Origin: Neolewinella agarilytica | Lineage (GTDB): Bacteria > Bacteroidota > Bacteroidia > Chitinophagales > Saprospiraceae | Length of the DNA: 39,627 nt | Direction of reading: 5' to 3' | NCBI RefSeq assembly: GCF_900110645.1 | Contig: NZ_FOFB01000041.1 | Location: 1-39,627 of the forward strand | Shown: one piece after another, positions 23,216 to 31,189 of the stretch | Layout of the letters: each line of letters opens with the position of its first letter | How positions within the stretch are numbered: the stretch's first letter is position 1 | The notes under the pieces: model-generated | Database searches by the model: none | What the model saw: the letters and a program-made list of their open reading frames with translations, nothing else | What the model was told of the DNA's origin: nothing | Position numbers and translations under genes: made by a program

Positions 23216-24073
23216 TTACTGACAAATCCCCATCAGGCGAAAAGCCTGACCTGATGAACCTGACGTTTCCAGTTCACCGCCGCCGAGTTTAGCGATCGTT
23301 TCCAAAATGGCAACAGGATTATCCGTTGAAAAGCTCCCGGAGACGGGGAAATCACACCCCTTATTTCCTTTGACCGAAAAGCCAAAGTTCGTCCGCATAG
23401 CCTCCAGCACCTCGGCAAGAGAAGCGTCTTCAAAGACCATCTTCCCCGTACGCCAGGCGTGGCGGTTAAGATTTGGCGCCTCCATTAACTGCAGTGTTTT
23501 ACCCTTACTGGACAAACCACATTGATTCGCAGTAACGGCTAATTTCTCGTTTTCTCTGGTAAGCTCAACTGAGCCTTCAGAAACCTCTACCTCCAGTTCT
23601 TCCCCCGCAATCCGCAGGTTAAAGGCCGTGCCCGTAACCCGCAACTCCGTTGCGGTGCTGGCTACAAAAAACGGACGACTCTTATCCTTTTGCACCTGAA
23701 GGAAGGCCTGGCCATCCAGCTGTATACGACGGTCCACCTCATTATAAGCGGGGTCATGACTGAGCGTAGTACCACTCTGTAAAACAGCGACCGTTCCGTC
23801 AACCAGCTTGACCTCCATTGGTGATTCACCACTATTCGCATAAACCACCGTCTCCTGACCCGGGAACAGAAAGTAGGCGGCTGAACACAAGAGTAAAATG
23901 GCTGCCGCTACTGACAACCAACGTCTGCGGGGAAGTTGGCGTACCGTTGTTTCCTTTTGTTCCATACCCAACCGGGCATGTAATTTTTGCAAGCCCTGCT
24001 CTACATCGGGAGTATACTCCTCGCCGTAGGCAGAGACCAGTTGATCAATCTTTTTGTCGCTCAATGAATTCAT
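23216..24073 (-). CDS. FecR-family anti-sigma factor
   Basis: FecR-type proteins span the inner membrane, hold an ECF sigma factor inactive and release it when the receptor's STN domain signals. The 285-residue protein has a short cytoplasmic N-terminus (KKIDQLVSAY, PDVEQGLQKLHARL), one membrane segment (about 53-70, LSVAAAILLLCSAAYFLF), the FecR beta domain (85-170: VKLVDGTVAVLQSGTTL, RRIQLDGQAFLQVQKDKSRPF, VTGTAFNLR) and a C-terminal DUF4974-like domain (about 210-283, MVFEDASLAEVLEAMRTNFG). Its ATG overlaps the sigma stop codon in ATGA (24073-24070), so the two are translationally coupled. Confidence 0.93.
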   Translation of the reverse strand: MNSLSDKKIDQLVSAYGEEYTPDVEQGLQKLHARLGMEQKETTVRQLPRRRWLSVAAAILLLCSAAYFLFPGQETVVYANSGESPMEVKLVDGTVAVLQSGTTLSHDPAYNEVDRRIQLDGQAFLQVQKDKSRPFFVASTATELRVTGTAFNLRIAGEELEVEVSEGSVELTRENEKLAVTANQCGLSSKGKTLQLMEAPNLNRHAWRTGKMVFEDASLAEVLEAMRTNFGFSVKGNKGCDFPVSGSFSTDNPVAILETIAKLGGGELETSGSSGQAFRLMGICQ

Positions 24074-24801
24074 TTCCTGTTTAAGCTTAGGGAGGCTTTC
24101 AAAGCGTTGACACCAAAATTAGGGCCTCCCCCCAATACAAAGGTTGTTTTTTCGATGGCAAAGGTCGTTTGGCAGACCTGTGCGGTGTTTTTGGAGTGGA
24201 TTCGTCCGCCATCCAACAATTGACCAACGCTTGCTGAAAGGCAAATCAGCAGGCCGATGGCCAGCCATTCCCGAAGGAACCGGTAGGCCCGGGTCATTTG
24301 GTTCTCCACCGTTTTAGGACTGATTTCAAGAGACTCAGCAATTTCCCGATTGCTCATATCATCAATCTTACTCATGGTGAATACGAGCCGACAGCGTTCC
24401 GGGAGCCGGTTGATGGCACCATCGATCCGTTGGCGAAGATCATCCTGCTCCAGTGCATCAGAGGCGAGGCTGCCGGCGGAGATGGACTCCGGGACTTCGC
24501 CATCGTTGACCGGAATCCGGTTTTGGTCGCGAAGAAAGTTAAGGCTCCGGTTTCTGGCGGCCCGCCGGAGGTAGGCTCCAACGGAACTAAGATCATCCGG
24601 CAACTTCTCTCTCTTCTCCCAAACGGAGGCAAACAATTCCTGAATCAGGTCCTCGGCCTGCGACTCATTTTGGACGTAGCGATTAGCTACCCGGCATAAA
24701 TCGACATAATGGCGGCGGAAGAGCACATCGAGAGCACTGGCATCCCCTGCCCGAAGTCGGCCCAATAGCTGCTCATCCGTGATTGTAGAATTTGGTTGCA
24801 T
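24070..24801 (-). CDS. ECF sigma factor with extended hydrophobic C-terminus
   Basis: An extracytoplasmic-function sigma factor of the Bacteroidota FecI-like type. Region 2 reads LDVLFRRHYVDLCRVANRY and AEDLIQELFASVWEKRE. Region 4 reads LPERCRLVFTMSKIDDMSN, then REIAESLEISPKTVENQM (helix-turn-helix). From ATG 24801 the protein is 243 residues, about 50 longer than usual. The extra part begins with a hydrophobic stretch right after region 4 (WLAIGLLICLSASVGQLL) and ends in a tail with no motif. A second ATG at 24822 is possible, but TACCTTGC overlaps it, which favours 24801. It is expected to transcribe the receptor genes when released by FecR. Confidence 0.88.
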   Translation of the reverse strand: MQPNSTITDEQLLGRLRAGDASALDVLFRRHYVDLCRVANRYVQNESQAEDLIQELFASVWEKREKLPDDLSSVGAYLRRAARNRSLNFLRDQNRIPVNDGEVPESISAGSLASDALEQDDLRQRIDGAINRLPERCRLVFTMSKIDDMSNREIAESLEISPKTVENQMTRAYRFLREWLAIGLLICLSASVGQLLDGGRIHSKNTAQVCQTTFAIEKTTFVLGGGPNFGVNALKASLSLNRK

Positions 24802-24810
24802 GGCGGGCCT

Positions 24811-24818
24811 GCAAGGTA
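24811..24818 (-). promoter_or_regulatory. Candidate -7 box before the sigma gene
   Basis: On the minus strand TACCTTGC ends 9 bp before ATG 24801. It is identical to the box before the GH31 gene. Confidence 0.3.
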
Positions 24819-24918
24819 GCATTTTCGGCTAATACCTCCGTTTTCCCGTAACAGTCTTATTATTGTGGCGATTAAAAGTTACTACCTTACGCACTCCTGA
24901 CTAACTGACCCCAACTTC

Positions 24919-26457
24919 ATGTTCAAGAAATATTACCTCGTTTTACTATCTCTTTTTGCTCCGTTATTGCTCTCTGCGCAAGACGAAGTTTCTGGCGTCG
25001 ATGCTGCCTTACAACGCATTTTCGAGCCCATTACGGCTTTCGTGGAAGCCGTCATCTTTTTTGAAGTCGCTCCTGGCGTCCCCTTCGTTTTACCCTGGCT
25101 GATTGTGGGTGCCTTTGTGTTCACCTTCTACATGGGCTTCATCAACATCACTGGCTTCAAGCATGCCCTTGACGTTGTAAGAGGGAAGTACGACGACCCG
25201 GATGACGACGGGGAGGTATCTCACTTCCAGGCCCTTACGGCTGCTCTTTCGGGCACCGTTGGTGTAGGAAACATTGCCGGTGTAGCCGCTGCGGTAAGCC
25301 TTGGTGGCCCCGGGGCAACCTTCTGGATGATCTTTGCCGGCGTACTGGGCATGACCTCAAAGTTCACCGAAGTCTCCCTTGGTTTAATGTACCGAAACGT
25401 TAATGCGGACGGAAGTATATCCGGCGGCCCGATGTATTACCTCGACAAAGGCCTGAAAGAAAAGGGCTGGGGAACGCTGGGCAAGGTTCTTGCGGTCATG
25501 TTTGCCATCTTCTGTATTGGCGGCAGTGTTGGCGGTGGCAACATGGTACAGATCAACCAGGCGACCAGCCAGCTTATCGCGGTAACGGGCGGTGAAGAAA
25601 GCTTCCTGTACGGTAACGGCTGGATGTTCGGCCTGCTGATGGCCATCATCATCGGTGTCATCATCATCGGTGGCATCAAAAGTATCGCCCGGGTGACCGA
25701 ACGTATTGTTCCATTCATGGTAGGCATTTACCTGGTGGGAGCATTTATCGTACTGGGATATCACTTTACGGAAATTCCCGCAGCCTTCGGCCGGATCTTC
25801 TCTGGTGCATTCAACGCTGAAGCGATGTACGGTGGCTTTATCGGCGTATTGATTCAGGGTTTCCGACGCTCCGCTTTCAGTAATGAAGCCGGTGTAGGTT
25901 CCGCTTCCATTGCGCACTCGGCTGCCAAAACCGATGAGCCCATCAGCGAAGGTATTGTTGCCCTGCTGGAGCCCTTCATTGATACCGTTGTCATTTGTAC
26001 CATCACCGCCCTGGTGATCATCATTACGAACTATGGCGGCAATGGAGCCGAGTGGGCCAATACCGGCCTGCAGGCAGGTGAGTTTGCTGACATCAGTATC
26101 ACTTCTGCGGCATTCGGATCGGTTATCAGCTGGTTCCCAACTGTTCTGGCTTTTGCCGTTATCCTCTTCGCCCTGTCGACAATGATCAGCTGGTCTTACT
26201 ATGGCCTGAAATGCTGGACTTACCTCTTCGGAGAAAGCAAGACCCAGGAAAACATCTACAAGGTAATCTTCTGTTGCTTCGTCGTTATTGGTTCTGCGAT
26301 CAGCGCCCGGGCCGTTTTCGGCTTCGGTGATGCCATGATCTTTGCCATGTGTTTCCCCAACGTTCTCGGCCTCTACCTGCTGATGCCCAACGTAAGACGT
26401 GCCCTGGCCGACTACCTGAGCCGGGTGAAGAGCGGAGAGATTAAGCGTACGGCTTAA
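24919..26457 (+). CDS. Sodium:alanine symporter family (AGCS) transporter
   Basis: AGCS proteins couple sodium entry to uptake of alanine or glycine. The 512-residue protein shows the family motifs: [21 protein letters not shown] (about 95-115), [33 protein letters not shown], and the signature-like [20 protein letters not shown] (residues about 314-333). About 10-11 membrane segments can be traced. The N-terminus resembles a cleavable signal ([13 protein letters not shown]) before the first segment, a feature seen in Bacteroidota members. It stands alone and is followed by a strong terminator. Whether the substrate is alanine, glycine or glutamine cannot be said. Confidence 0.93.
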   Translation: MFKKYYLVLLSLFAPLLLSAQDEVSGVDAALQRIFEPITAFVEAVIFFEVAPGVPFVLPWLIVGAFVFTFYMGFINITGFKHALDVVRGKYDDPDDDGEVSHFQALTAALSGTVGVGNIAGVAAAVSLGGPGATFWMIFAGVLGMTSKFTEVSLGLMYRNVNADGSISGGPMYYLDKGLKEKGWGTLGKVLAVMFAIFCIGGSVGGGNMVQINQATSQLIAVTGGEESFLYGNGWMFGLLMAIIIGVIIIGGIKSIARVTERIVPFMVGIYLVGAFIVLGYHFTEIPAAFGRIFSGAFNAEAMYGGFIGVLIQGFRRSAFSNEAGVGSASIAHSAAKTDEPISEGIVALLEPFIDTVVICTITALVIIITNYGGNGAEWANTGLQAGEFADISITSAAFGSVISWFPTVLAFAVILFALSTMISWSYYGLKCWTYLFGESKTQENIYKVIFCCFVVIGSAISARAVFGFGDAMIFAMCFPNVLGLYLLMPNVRRALADYLSRVKSGEIKRTA

Positions 26458-26507
26458 GTACAAACTTCCATACTGTGGTCGGGGAGGTACCTCCTTCCAC
26501 CTCCATT

Positions 26508-26570
26508 AAGCGATCAGTGATCGACATAACTTGCCACAGTGCCAGTATGACGATCGCTGATCGCTTTTTT
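26508..26570 (+). terminator. Terminator after the AGCS transporter gene
   Basis: Bases 26508-26523 pair with 26551-26566 (16 bp, one G-T), with a 27-nt loop and a T run at 26565-26570. Inside and outside the loop are more complementary pairs: CATACTG 26469-26475 with CAGTATG 26543-26549, and ACTGTGG 26472-26478 with CCACAGT 26534-26540. Confidence 0.8.
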
Positions 26571-26648
26571 ATTGGCCGGGAGTGAGCCTGCGCTTTCACC
26601 CGTCGTCAGAGAGCAATGCCTGAGCTCCCCTACCCTGCTTTTATCGAC

Positions 26649-26702
26649 TTTGGCTGCACCTGCGGCCCCGCCTGAGCTTGCCGAAGGGCTCCGGCGCCAA
26701 AT
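26649..26702 (+). repeat. GCACCTGCG-core dispersed repeat, copy d
   Basis: The core (26656-26664) continues GCCCCGCCTGAGCTTGCC and AAGGG. The unit is bounded by TTTGGC and GCCAAA. Its right part resembles copy g at 34862-34900. Confidence 0.65.
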
Positions 26703-26802
26703 GCCTCCGCTGCTCATTTCTGTCTTCAGTCTCCCGCGCGAAAATTCGCTATATTGCAGCCATTATCATCAATCCATTACCAATGGTCAACTTATTTCAA
26801 TC

Positions 26803-28188
26803 ATGTCAGGAAATTTCACCTTCGAGCTACTATGCATCGATCCGGCAGACATCAACAATCAAGAGGCATTTATTCACGCCCTCAGTTATAGTAAAGAAGT
26901 CTGGAACGGTCGATCGCCTATCATTACGCAAGACAAAGGAGGCGCTGCCGTTATCAAAGGGGAAGATGAAATGCTTGTCTCTGTTTTACCCGTTGACACC
27001 AGTAAAATTCTCACAGACTTAGTTGAAGCCGCTTTTGTTCTTCGGGTCGAGAGTAAATATTTTGAAAATCTCGAACCCTTTCGCCAACGACTTCTTCGCC
27101 ACCTTCGGGACAATCTCAAGTTCGCTCACCTTCGGGTACTAAAAGATGACATCTCTTCGGAAATCGCCAACCAGCTTTATCCTAAAATCAATGCCGTAGA
27201 GAACCTCCTTCGCCGCTACCTGATCAAGTTTTTCTTCCAGCGGGTAGGTATGAATTGGTGGGACGTAACCGCTACGCCCAAAATGATCGAGAAGGTCAAG
27301 AGCCGTCAGCGAAACCGCTCTAATCAGTTCAGCTACTTCATCAACAGCGATATTGAGTTTGCAGACTTTGATGATCTCGGCCTGCTGATCTACAAGCAAT
27401 CCACTGGCTTCAATGAGCCCGAAAAGGTGCTGGAAATTCTGGAGCGGATCGAATCCATTGAAGAGCTCACCGAGCTAAAGAACAACCTGCAGGGCAATTA
27501 CACGAAGTACTTCAAGAAGTTCTTTCGGGACAAGGAATTTGAGAAACTCTGGAAGGAGATGTCGCGCATCCGGAACAAGGTTGCTCACCAGGCGACTTTC
27601 TTTCACGATGAGCTGACGAAAGGGAAAGCTCTGTCTACCGAGTTGACTAAGATCATTACGGAAGCAGAGAAGCACATCGATGAGATTGTACTCAGCCTTA
27701 AGGAGAAGCAAGCCATTCACCAGGCCGCTGCGGAGGTGGTGAGAGAGGAAGAAGTCGAGGCGGAACAAATTGCAAAAAAACAGGAAAGCATCTCCGGTAG
27801 CCGCGCTCCTGCTGACCACGCTGACAAAGACGAGCTTATTGACGCTGATCCGGATTCTGATCACCGGGTAAAGCTTGTGGGGCCAAAAATTCTGGGTAAA
27901 ATCAAGCTGGAACACAAGGTCAAAACCTATAAAAAGACCGCAGCCCCTGGCTATATCGTCATTACGGAGGAGGAAATCATTACGGAGCTCGAAGAAGCCC
28001 TCAGCCTCAATTATACCGACTACGTAGGTCTTAAATGGTTCGTAACCCAATTCCTTGCCAACAAGGGATATGCCATCGGCACCACCTACTCATTGGTTAA
28101 CATTCTTATCGAGCAGGAATCCATCATTCTTTACGATAAGGAGAGCCCTGACGGCCACATGATCAAGGCCGTTCGCCTTCCATCCTAA
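26803..28188 (+). CDS. HEPN-motif protein of unknown function
   Basis: From ATG 26803 the protein has 461 residues. Residues 1-120 form an alpha/beta domain of no family I know (FELLCIDPADINNQEAFIHA). Residues 128-295 are helical and look like a Swt1/Apea-type HEPN domain: INAVENLLRRYLIKFFFQRV (129-148) with NWWDVT just after, DFDDLGLLIYKQ, and the Rx4H motif RNKVAH (Arg257, His262), which in HEPN ribonucleases is catalytic. Residues 300-345 are a charged linker. Residues 385-460 (EEEIITELEEALSLN, YVGLKWFVTQFLANKGYAIG) resemble a winged-helix-like module. No toxin-antitoxin or defence partner is adjacent, and the gene stands alone between hairpins. RNA cleavage is inference from one motif. 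Confidence 0.65.
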   Translation: MSGNFTFELLCIDPADINNQEAFIHALSYSKEVWNGRSPIITQDKGGAAVIKGEDEMLVSVLPVDTSKILTDLVEAAFVLRVESKYFENLEPFRQRLLRHLRDNLKFAHLRVLKDDISSEIANQLYPKINAVENLLRRYLIKFFFQRVGMNWWDVTATPKMIEKVKSRQRNRSNQFSYFINSDIEFADFDDLGLLIYKQSTGFNEPEKVLEILERIESIEELTELKNNLQGNYTKYFKKFFRDKEFEKLWKEMSRIRNKVAHQATFFHDELTKGKALSTELTKIITEAEKHIDEIVLSLKEKQAIHQAAAEVVREEEVEAEQIAKKQESISGSRAPADHADKDELIDADPDSDHRVKLVGPKILGKIKLEHKVKTYKKTAAPGYIVITEEEIITELEEALSLNYTDYVGLKWFVTQFLANKGYAIGTTYSLVNILIEQESIILYDKESPDGHMIKAVRLPS

Positions 28189-28201
28189 ACGAGCAGCTGT
28201 A

Positions 28202-28237
28202 GAGAACCAGAGATGCTTTACCGCTTCTCTGGTTCTC
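28202..28237 (+). terminator. Stem-loop after the HEPN gene
   Basis: GAGAACCAGAGA (28202-28213) pairs perfectly with TCTCTGGTTCTC (28226-28237), a 12-bp stem with a 12-nt loop, 13 bp after the stop codon. There is no T tract, so it may be a 3' stabiliser as much as a terminator. Confidence 0.6.
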
Positions 28238-28259
28238 CAAGCCCTAATTGCCATAAGCC

Positions 28260-29336
28260 ATGCCCACCTACGAAAGTCCTGCCACCCTGAAGAAGGTTAG
28301 CCGCAACCTGTTTTTCATTATCGTTGCAATGACGACACTCGCGTTTCTGGGAATGGTCGGTCCTTTTCTATTGACGGTACTTTGGGCGGTGGTGCTAACC
28401 ATCATTTTTTATGGTCCCTATGGTCTTATTCGAAAGAAGATCGGAATAAGACGGGCTGGTTTAGCGGCAGGCATTACGACCGTACTGGTCTTTCTTTTTG
28501 TCATCGTTCCCTTTGTGCTATTGAGCCTGGCCATCATTAATCAGGGTGTCGGGCTCTACGAATCCGTTGAGAGCGGAGAGATGGACCCTTCGGTAGTAGT
28601 GCAGTACGTTGAGGATCGGGTTCCGGTGGCCGTTGACCTGCTGGGCGACTATGGCGTGACTATGGACGATCTAAGGACCCGGCTGAGTAACATCGCCGTA
28701 GAGGTGAGCCAGTTTGTAGCGAATAAAGCCCTGACCGTCGGTGGAAGCATTATCAATGTTTTCGTCCAGTTCACCCTGGTGCTCTATCTGCTCTATTTCT
28801 TTCTGAAGGACGGACGGAGCATCATGCGCTCGATCACCAATACGATTCCGATGGGTAACACCCGGGAAAAGACACTCTTTCGTCGCTTTGCGCAAGTGAG
28901 TAAAGCTACGCTGAAAGGCACCCTGGTAGTGGCCGCAGTTCAGGGCATGATCGGAGGAATCACCTTCGCGATACTTGGCGTACCCGCAGCTTTGCTCTGG
29001 GGGGTGGCGATGACTTTATTGGCCCTGCTTCCCGTGGGAGGTAGTGCCATCATCTGGTTGCCAACGGCCATCATCCTCATCGCTCAGGGACAGATCGGAA
29101 AAGGCATCGCGCTAATTATTATCGGCTCGCTGATTATTGGCCTGATTGATAATTTGCTCCGTCCGCTCCTCGTCGGCCGCGACACGGAAATGCCCGATTA
29201 CCTCGTCCTCATCTCCACCCTGGGAGGCATCACGGCATTTGGCCTCAGTGGTTTCGTGGTGGGGCCCACAATTGCAGCCCTGCTGATTACAGTCTGGGAG
29301 ATGATGGGCAAAGAATATGGCGGGCGGGCCAGTTAA
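28260..29336 (+). CDS. AI-2E family permease (PerM-like)
   Basis: Members of this family are inner-membrane proteins with about eight helices. Some export the quorum signal AI-2 and others act in sodium or proton antiport. The 358-residue protein shows the family layout: paired N-terminal helices (LFFIIVAMTTLAFLGMVGPF, LWAVVLTIIFYGPY), a soluble stretch (about 95-160), and the conserved C-terminal region (KGTLVVAAVQGMIGGITFAI, LALLPVGGSAIIWLP, GLIDNLLRPLLVG, LGGITAFGLSGFVVGP). It begins at ATG 28260. The individual substrate cannot be inferred. Confidence 0.9.
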   Translation: MPTYESPATLKKVSRNLFFIIVAMTTLAFLGMVGPFLLTVLWAVVLTIIFYGPYGLIRKKIGIRRAGLAAGITTVLVFLFVIVPFVLLSLAIINQGVGLYESVESGEMDPSVVVQYVEDRVPVAVDLLGDYGVTMDDLRTRLSNIAVEVSQFVANKALTVGGSIINVFVQFTLVLYLLYFFLKDGRSIMRSITNTIPMGNTREKTLFRRFAQVSKATLKGTLVVAAVQGMIGGITFAILGVPAALLWGVAMTLLALLPVGGSAIIWLPTAIILIAQGQIGKGIALIIIGSLIIGLIDNLLRPLLVGRDTEMPDYLVLISTLGGITAFGLSGFVVGPTIAALLITVWEMMGKEYGGRAS

Positions 29337-29366
29337 TCTGGCAGAGGCAAATTTCACCACAAAGGT

Positions 29367-29397
29367 CTTTTGGGCGCTGCCGCAGGTGCAAAGATGG
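29367..29397 (-). repeat. GCACCTGCG-core dispersed repeat, copy e
   Basis: Read on the minus strand: CCATCTTTGCACCTGCG, then GCAGCGCCCAAAAG. Its first 17 bases are identical to copy b. It lies between two convergent genes. Confidence 0.7.
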
Positions 29398-29442
29398 TTT
29401 TCAAAGGCAAAGTAGCCCTCCGCTTCCATTTTGGTCTGTGAA

Positions 29443-29838
29443 TCAGACAAGCGTTAGTTGCTGCAGGGCCTTCATGGCGGCAGACTGCTTCTCCTGCGGA
29501 ACGAACAAGTGATCATGGTAAAAGCCTGCCACCACATTGCAGCTGATGCCTGCATCGGCAAGCGCCGTGGAAACCGCTGCGGTGAGGCCCACCGCTTCCA
29601 GATCAGAATGTACGGTAAGCATAATCCAGGCAGCCACAAAATCGTAGACAATGCCTTCCGCGTCAGCCAGCGACCGGGGCAGCACGTAAGTAATTCCTTC
29701 GGGCTCTTTCACGATGGCGACCGCCGGGCTCTCCCAGGCCGGATGAGGTTCGGAGGAGGTCGTAAAGACAAAAGCCCCGGGCTGCAGCACGGGGTTCATC
29801 TGTTGTAGCAAGAGCGATAGATCACTGACGGAAGACAT
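29443..29838 (-). CDS. ACT-domain protein (DUF2241/ACT_7 type)
   Basis: The 131-residue protein has the family opening LSLLLQQMNPVLQPGAFVF and the highly conserved second half LTVHSDLEAVGLTAAVS, then LADAGISCNVVAGFYHDHLF. This resembles small ACT-domain proteins that bind amino acids. It starts 29 bp downstream of the class V aminotransferase stop, on the same strand, so the pair is probably one transcript and the ACT protein may sense an amino acid linked to that enzyme; that link is inference. Confidence 0.85.
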   Translation of the reverse strand: MSSVSDLSLLLQQMNPVLQPGAFVFTTSSEPHPAWESPAVAIVKEPEGITYVLPRSLADAEGIVYDFVAAWIMLTVHSDLEAVGLTAAVSTALADAGISCNVVAGFYHDHLFVPQEKQSAAMKALQQLTLV

Positions 29839-29867
29839 AACAACAACTTGTAGAGGTGCGCAAAAAA

Positions 29868-31022
29868 TCAGCCCCGGGCTTTAGCAATAGCCATTAGCAA
29901 TTGCATCATTTCTTCTTCCGTATTGTAAACATTCGGGGAGACGCGCACCGCGTCCCCACGATAGCTGACGTGTAGCCCCCGGCGGTTAAACTCTGCTACT
30001 AACCGGTCCCGGTTCATGCCAGCGGGCAGGCTAAGACCTACGAGATGATGGGCACGGTCAGCGGGAACTCCAACGCCGAGTTCCTGCAGTTGATCAGTGA
30101 TGACTGACCAGAGGTTCGCGCAGTAGGCCTGGATGCGGTCTCCGCCCCAGGCATTGACCTGGGCCAGGCCGGCAATCTGCATGGGTAGCATCAGGAAGTT
30201 GGATTGCTGACCGACACAGTAGCGGCTGGCGAGCGGGCGGTATTCGTCCTGATAATTGACGAGATTGCGGAAATCTTCGCTGCCCGCACGATTAATCCAG
30301 TTCTCTTCGATGGGTTGGCCGTTGTCCATTCGCGGACCATACCAGGCGTAGCCGCAGCCATAAGGCCCCATGAGCCATTTGTAGCCGCCGGCGATGAGGG
30401 CATCGGGCTGAACGTCCTCTACGTCAAAGGGCATGGCACCGATGGACTGCGTTGCATCAAGCACCAACCAGGCATCCACATCGTTAGTGCGGGCGCGGAG
30501 GGCTTTAAGATCGAACAGGCTACCGTCCGCCCAGTGGACGTTGGCGACCGCCACGGCTGCCGTATTTTCGTCGATGGCGTCGAGCAGGTGCTCACTCCAG
30601 GATCCGGTGCTTCCGGGAGCAGGTCGTTTCACTGTCCTCAACTCTGCACCTGCGTCCGCGCATAAAACTGACCAGGCGTAGTAGTTGCTGGGAAACTGGT
30701 CTTCCACCACAATGATGTTGTCTCCCTTCCCAACGGGCAGGTTCTTCGCCACCGTCGAGACACCATAGCTGGTGGCCGGAATCAAGGCCACCCGTTCGGC
30801 TTCCTTAGCCCCGATAAGCCTGGCAAAGCTCTCCCGGGCTTCCTGCACCGGGCCAAAGAATTCCGGAATCGGCATCCCGGCGTTCTCCGTTCGCCAGTGC
30901 AAAGCGTGCTGTGCTGCAGCAGCCACCGCCTTTAGTTGTGGTGCACGGGAGGCACCGTTCAGGTAGCCGGCGACGGCTTTAAAGGGGAATAAATCACGTT
31001 GGAGAACAAGAGGACTGGACAT
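29868..31022 (-). CDS. Class V PLP-dependent aminotransferase
   Basis: The 384-residue protein is a fold-type I enzyme of the class V group (cysteine desulfurase/isopenicillin N epimerase-like). Visible features are PATSYGVSTVAKNL (PLP phosphate region, about 82-95), ANVHWADGSLFDL, DATQSIGAMPFD with the PLP-binding Asp189 and Gln192, and AGGYKWLMGPYG with the Schiff-base Lys215. Near the end is VSYRGDAVRVSPNVYNTEEE. No desulfurase-type active-site Cys loop or partner iron-sulfur genes are present, so a small-molecule role is more likely. It is co-directional with the ACT protein. TACCTTTC (31034-31027) ends 4 bp before its ATG. One copy of the dispersed 9-mer falls inside it at 30646-30654. 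Confidence 0.9.
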   Translation of the reverse strand: MSSPLVLQRDLFPFKAVAGYLNGASRAPQLKAVAAAAQHALHWRTENAGMPIPEFFGPVQEARESFARLIGAKEAERVALIPATSYGVSTVAKNLPVGKGDNIIVVEDQFPSNYYAWSVLCADAGAELRTVKRPAPGSTGSWSEHLLDAIDENTAAVAVANVHWADGSLFDLKALRARTNDVDAWLVLDATQSIGAMPFDVEDVQPDALIAGGYKWLMGPYGCGYAWYGPRMDNGQPIEENWINRAGSEDFRNLVNYQDEYRPLASRYCVGQQSNFLMLPMQIAGLAQVNAWGGDRIQAYCANLWSVITDQLQELGVGVPADRAHHLVGLSLPAGMNRDRLVAEFNRRGLHVSYRGDAVRVSPNVYNTEEEMMQLLMAIAKARG

Positions 31023-31189
31023 GCGCGAAAGGTAGAAACAGATTTACGGTTTGTTGTAGTCCACCGCAAAAAAACAACTTTCTCGGAGTAATTAAGGGCG
31101 CTGGAGAAGGGCGCGAGAACCTGGCCTCTTAATTTGGGGTTGTCCTCAATACCCGTCTGAATGATCCTTTCTGGCCAGTTTAATTATTT

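Larger units (their letters stand above)
26458..26802. other. Intergenic region between the AGCS gene and the HEPN gene
   Basis: This 345-bp region has no gene; the 77-codon in-frame extension upstream of 26803 looks non-coding. It contains a GGAGGTACCTCC palindrome (26483-26494), a large terminator hairpin (26508-26570) with extra competing pairings, and copy d of the GCACCTGCG repeat. TATATTGC (26750-26757) is a possible -7 box for the HEPN gene. Confidence 0.65.

Noticed and set aside
25384..26463. 359-codon frame opposite the AGCS transporter
   Set aside because: It is antisense to a well-conserved membrane protein and is strongly polar and compositionally odd, as expected for a shadow frame.
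26572..26802. 77-codon N-terminal extension of the HEPN protein
   Set aside because: It would cover the dispersed repeat copy d, is Pro/Ala/Leu low-complexity, and lacks a good start.
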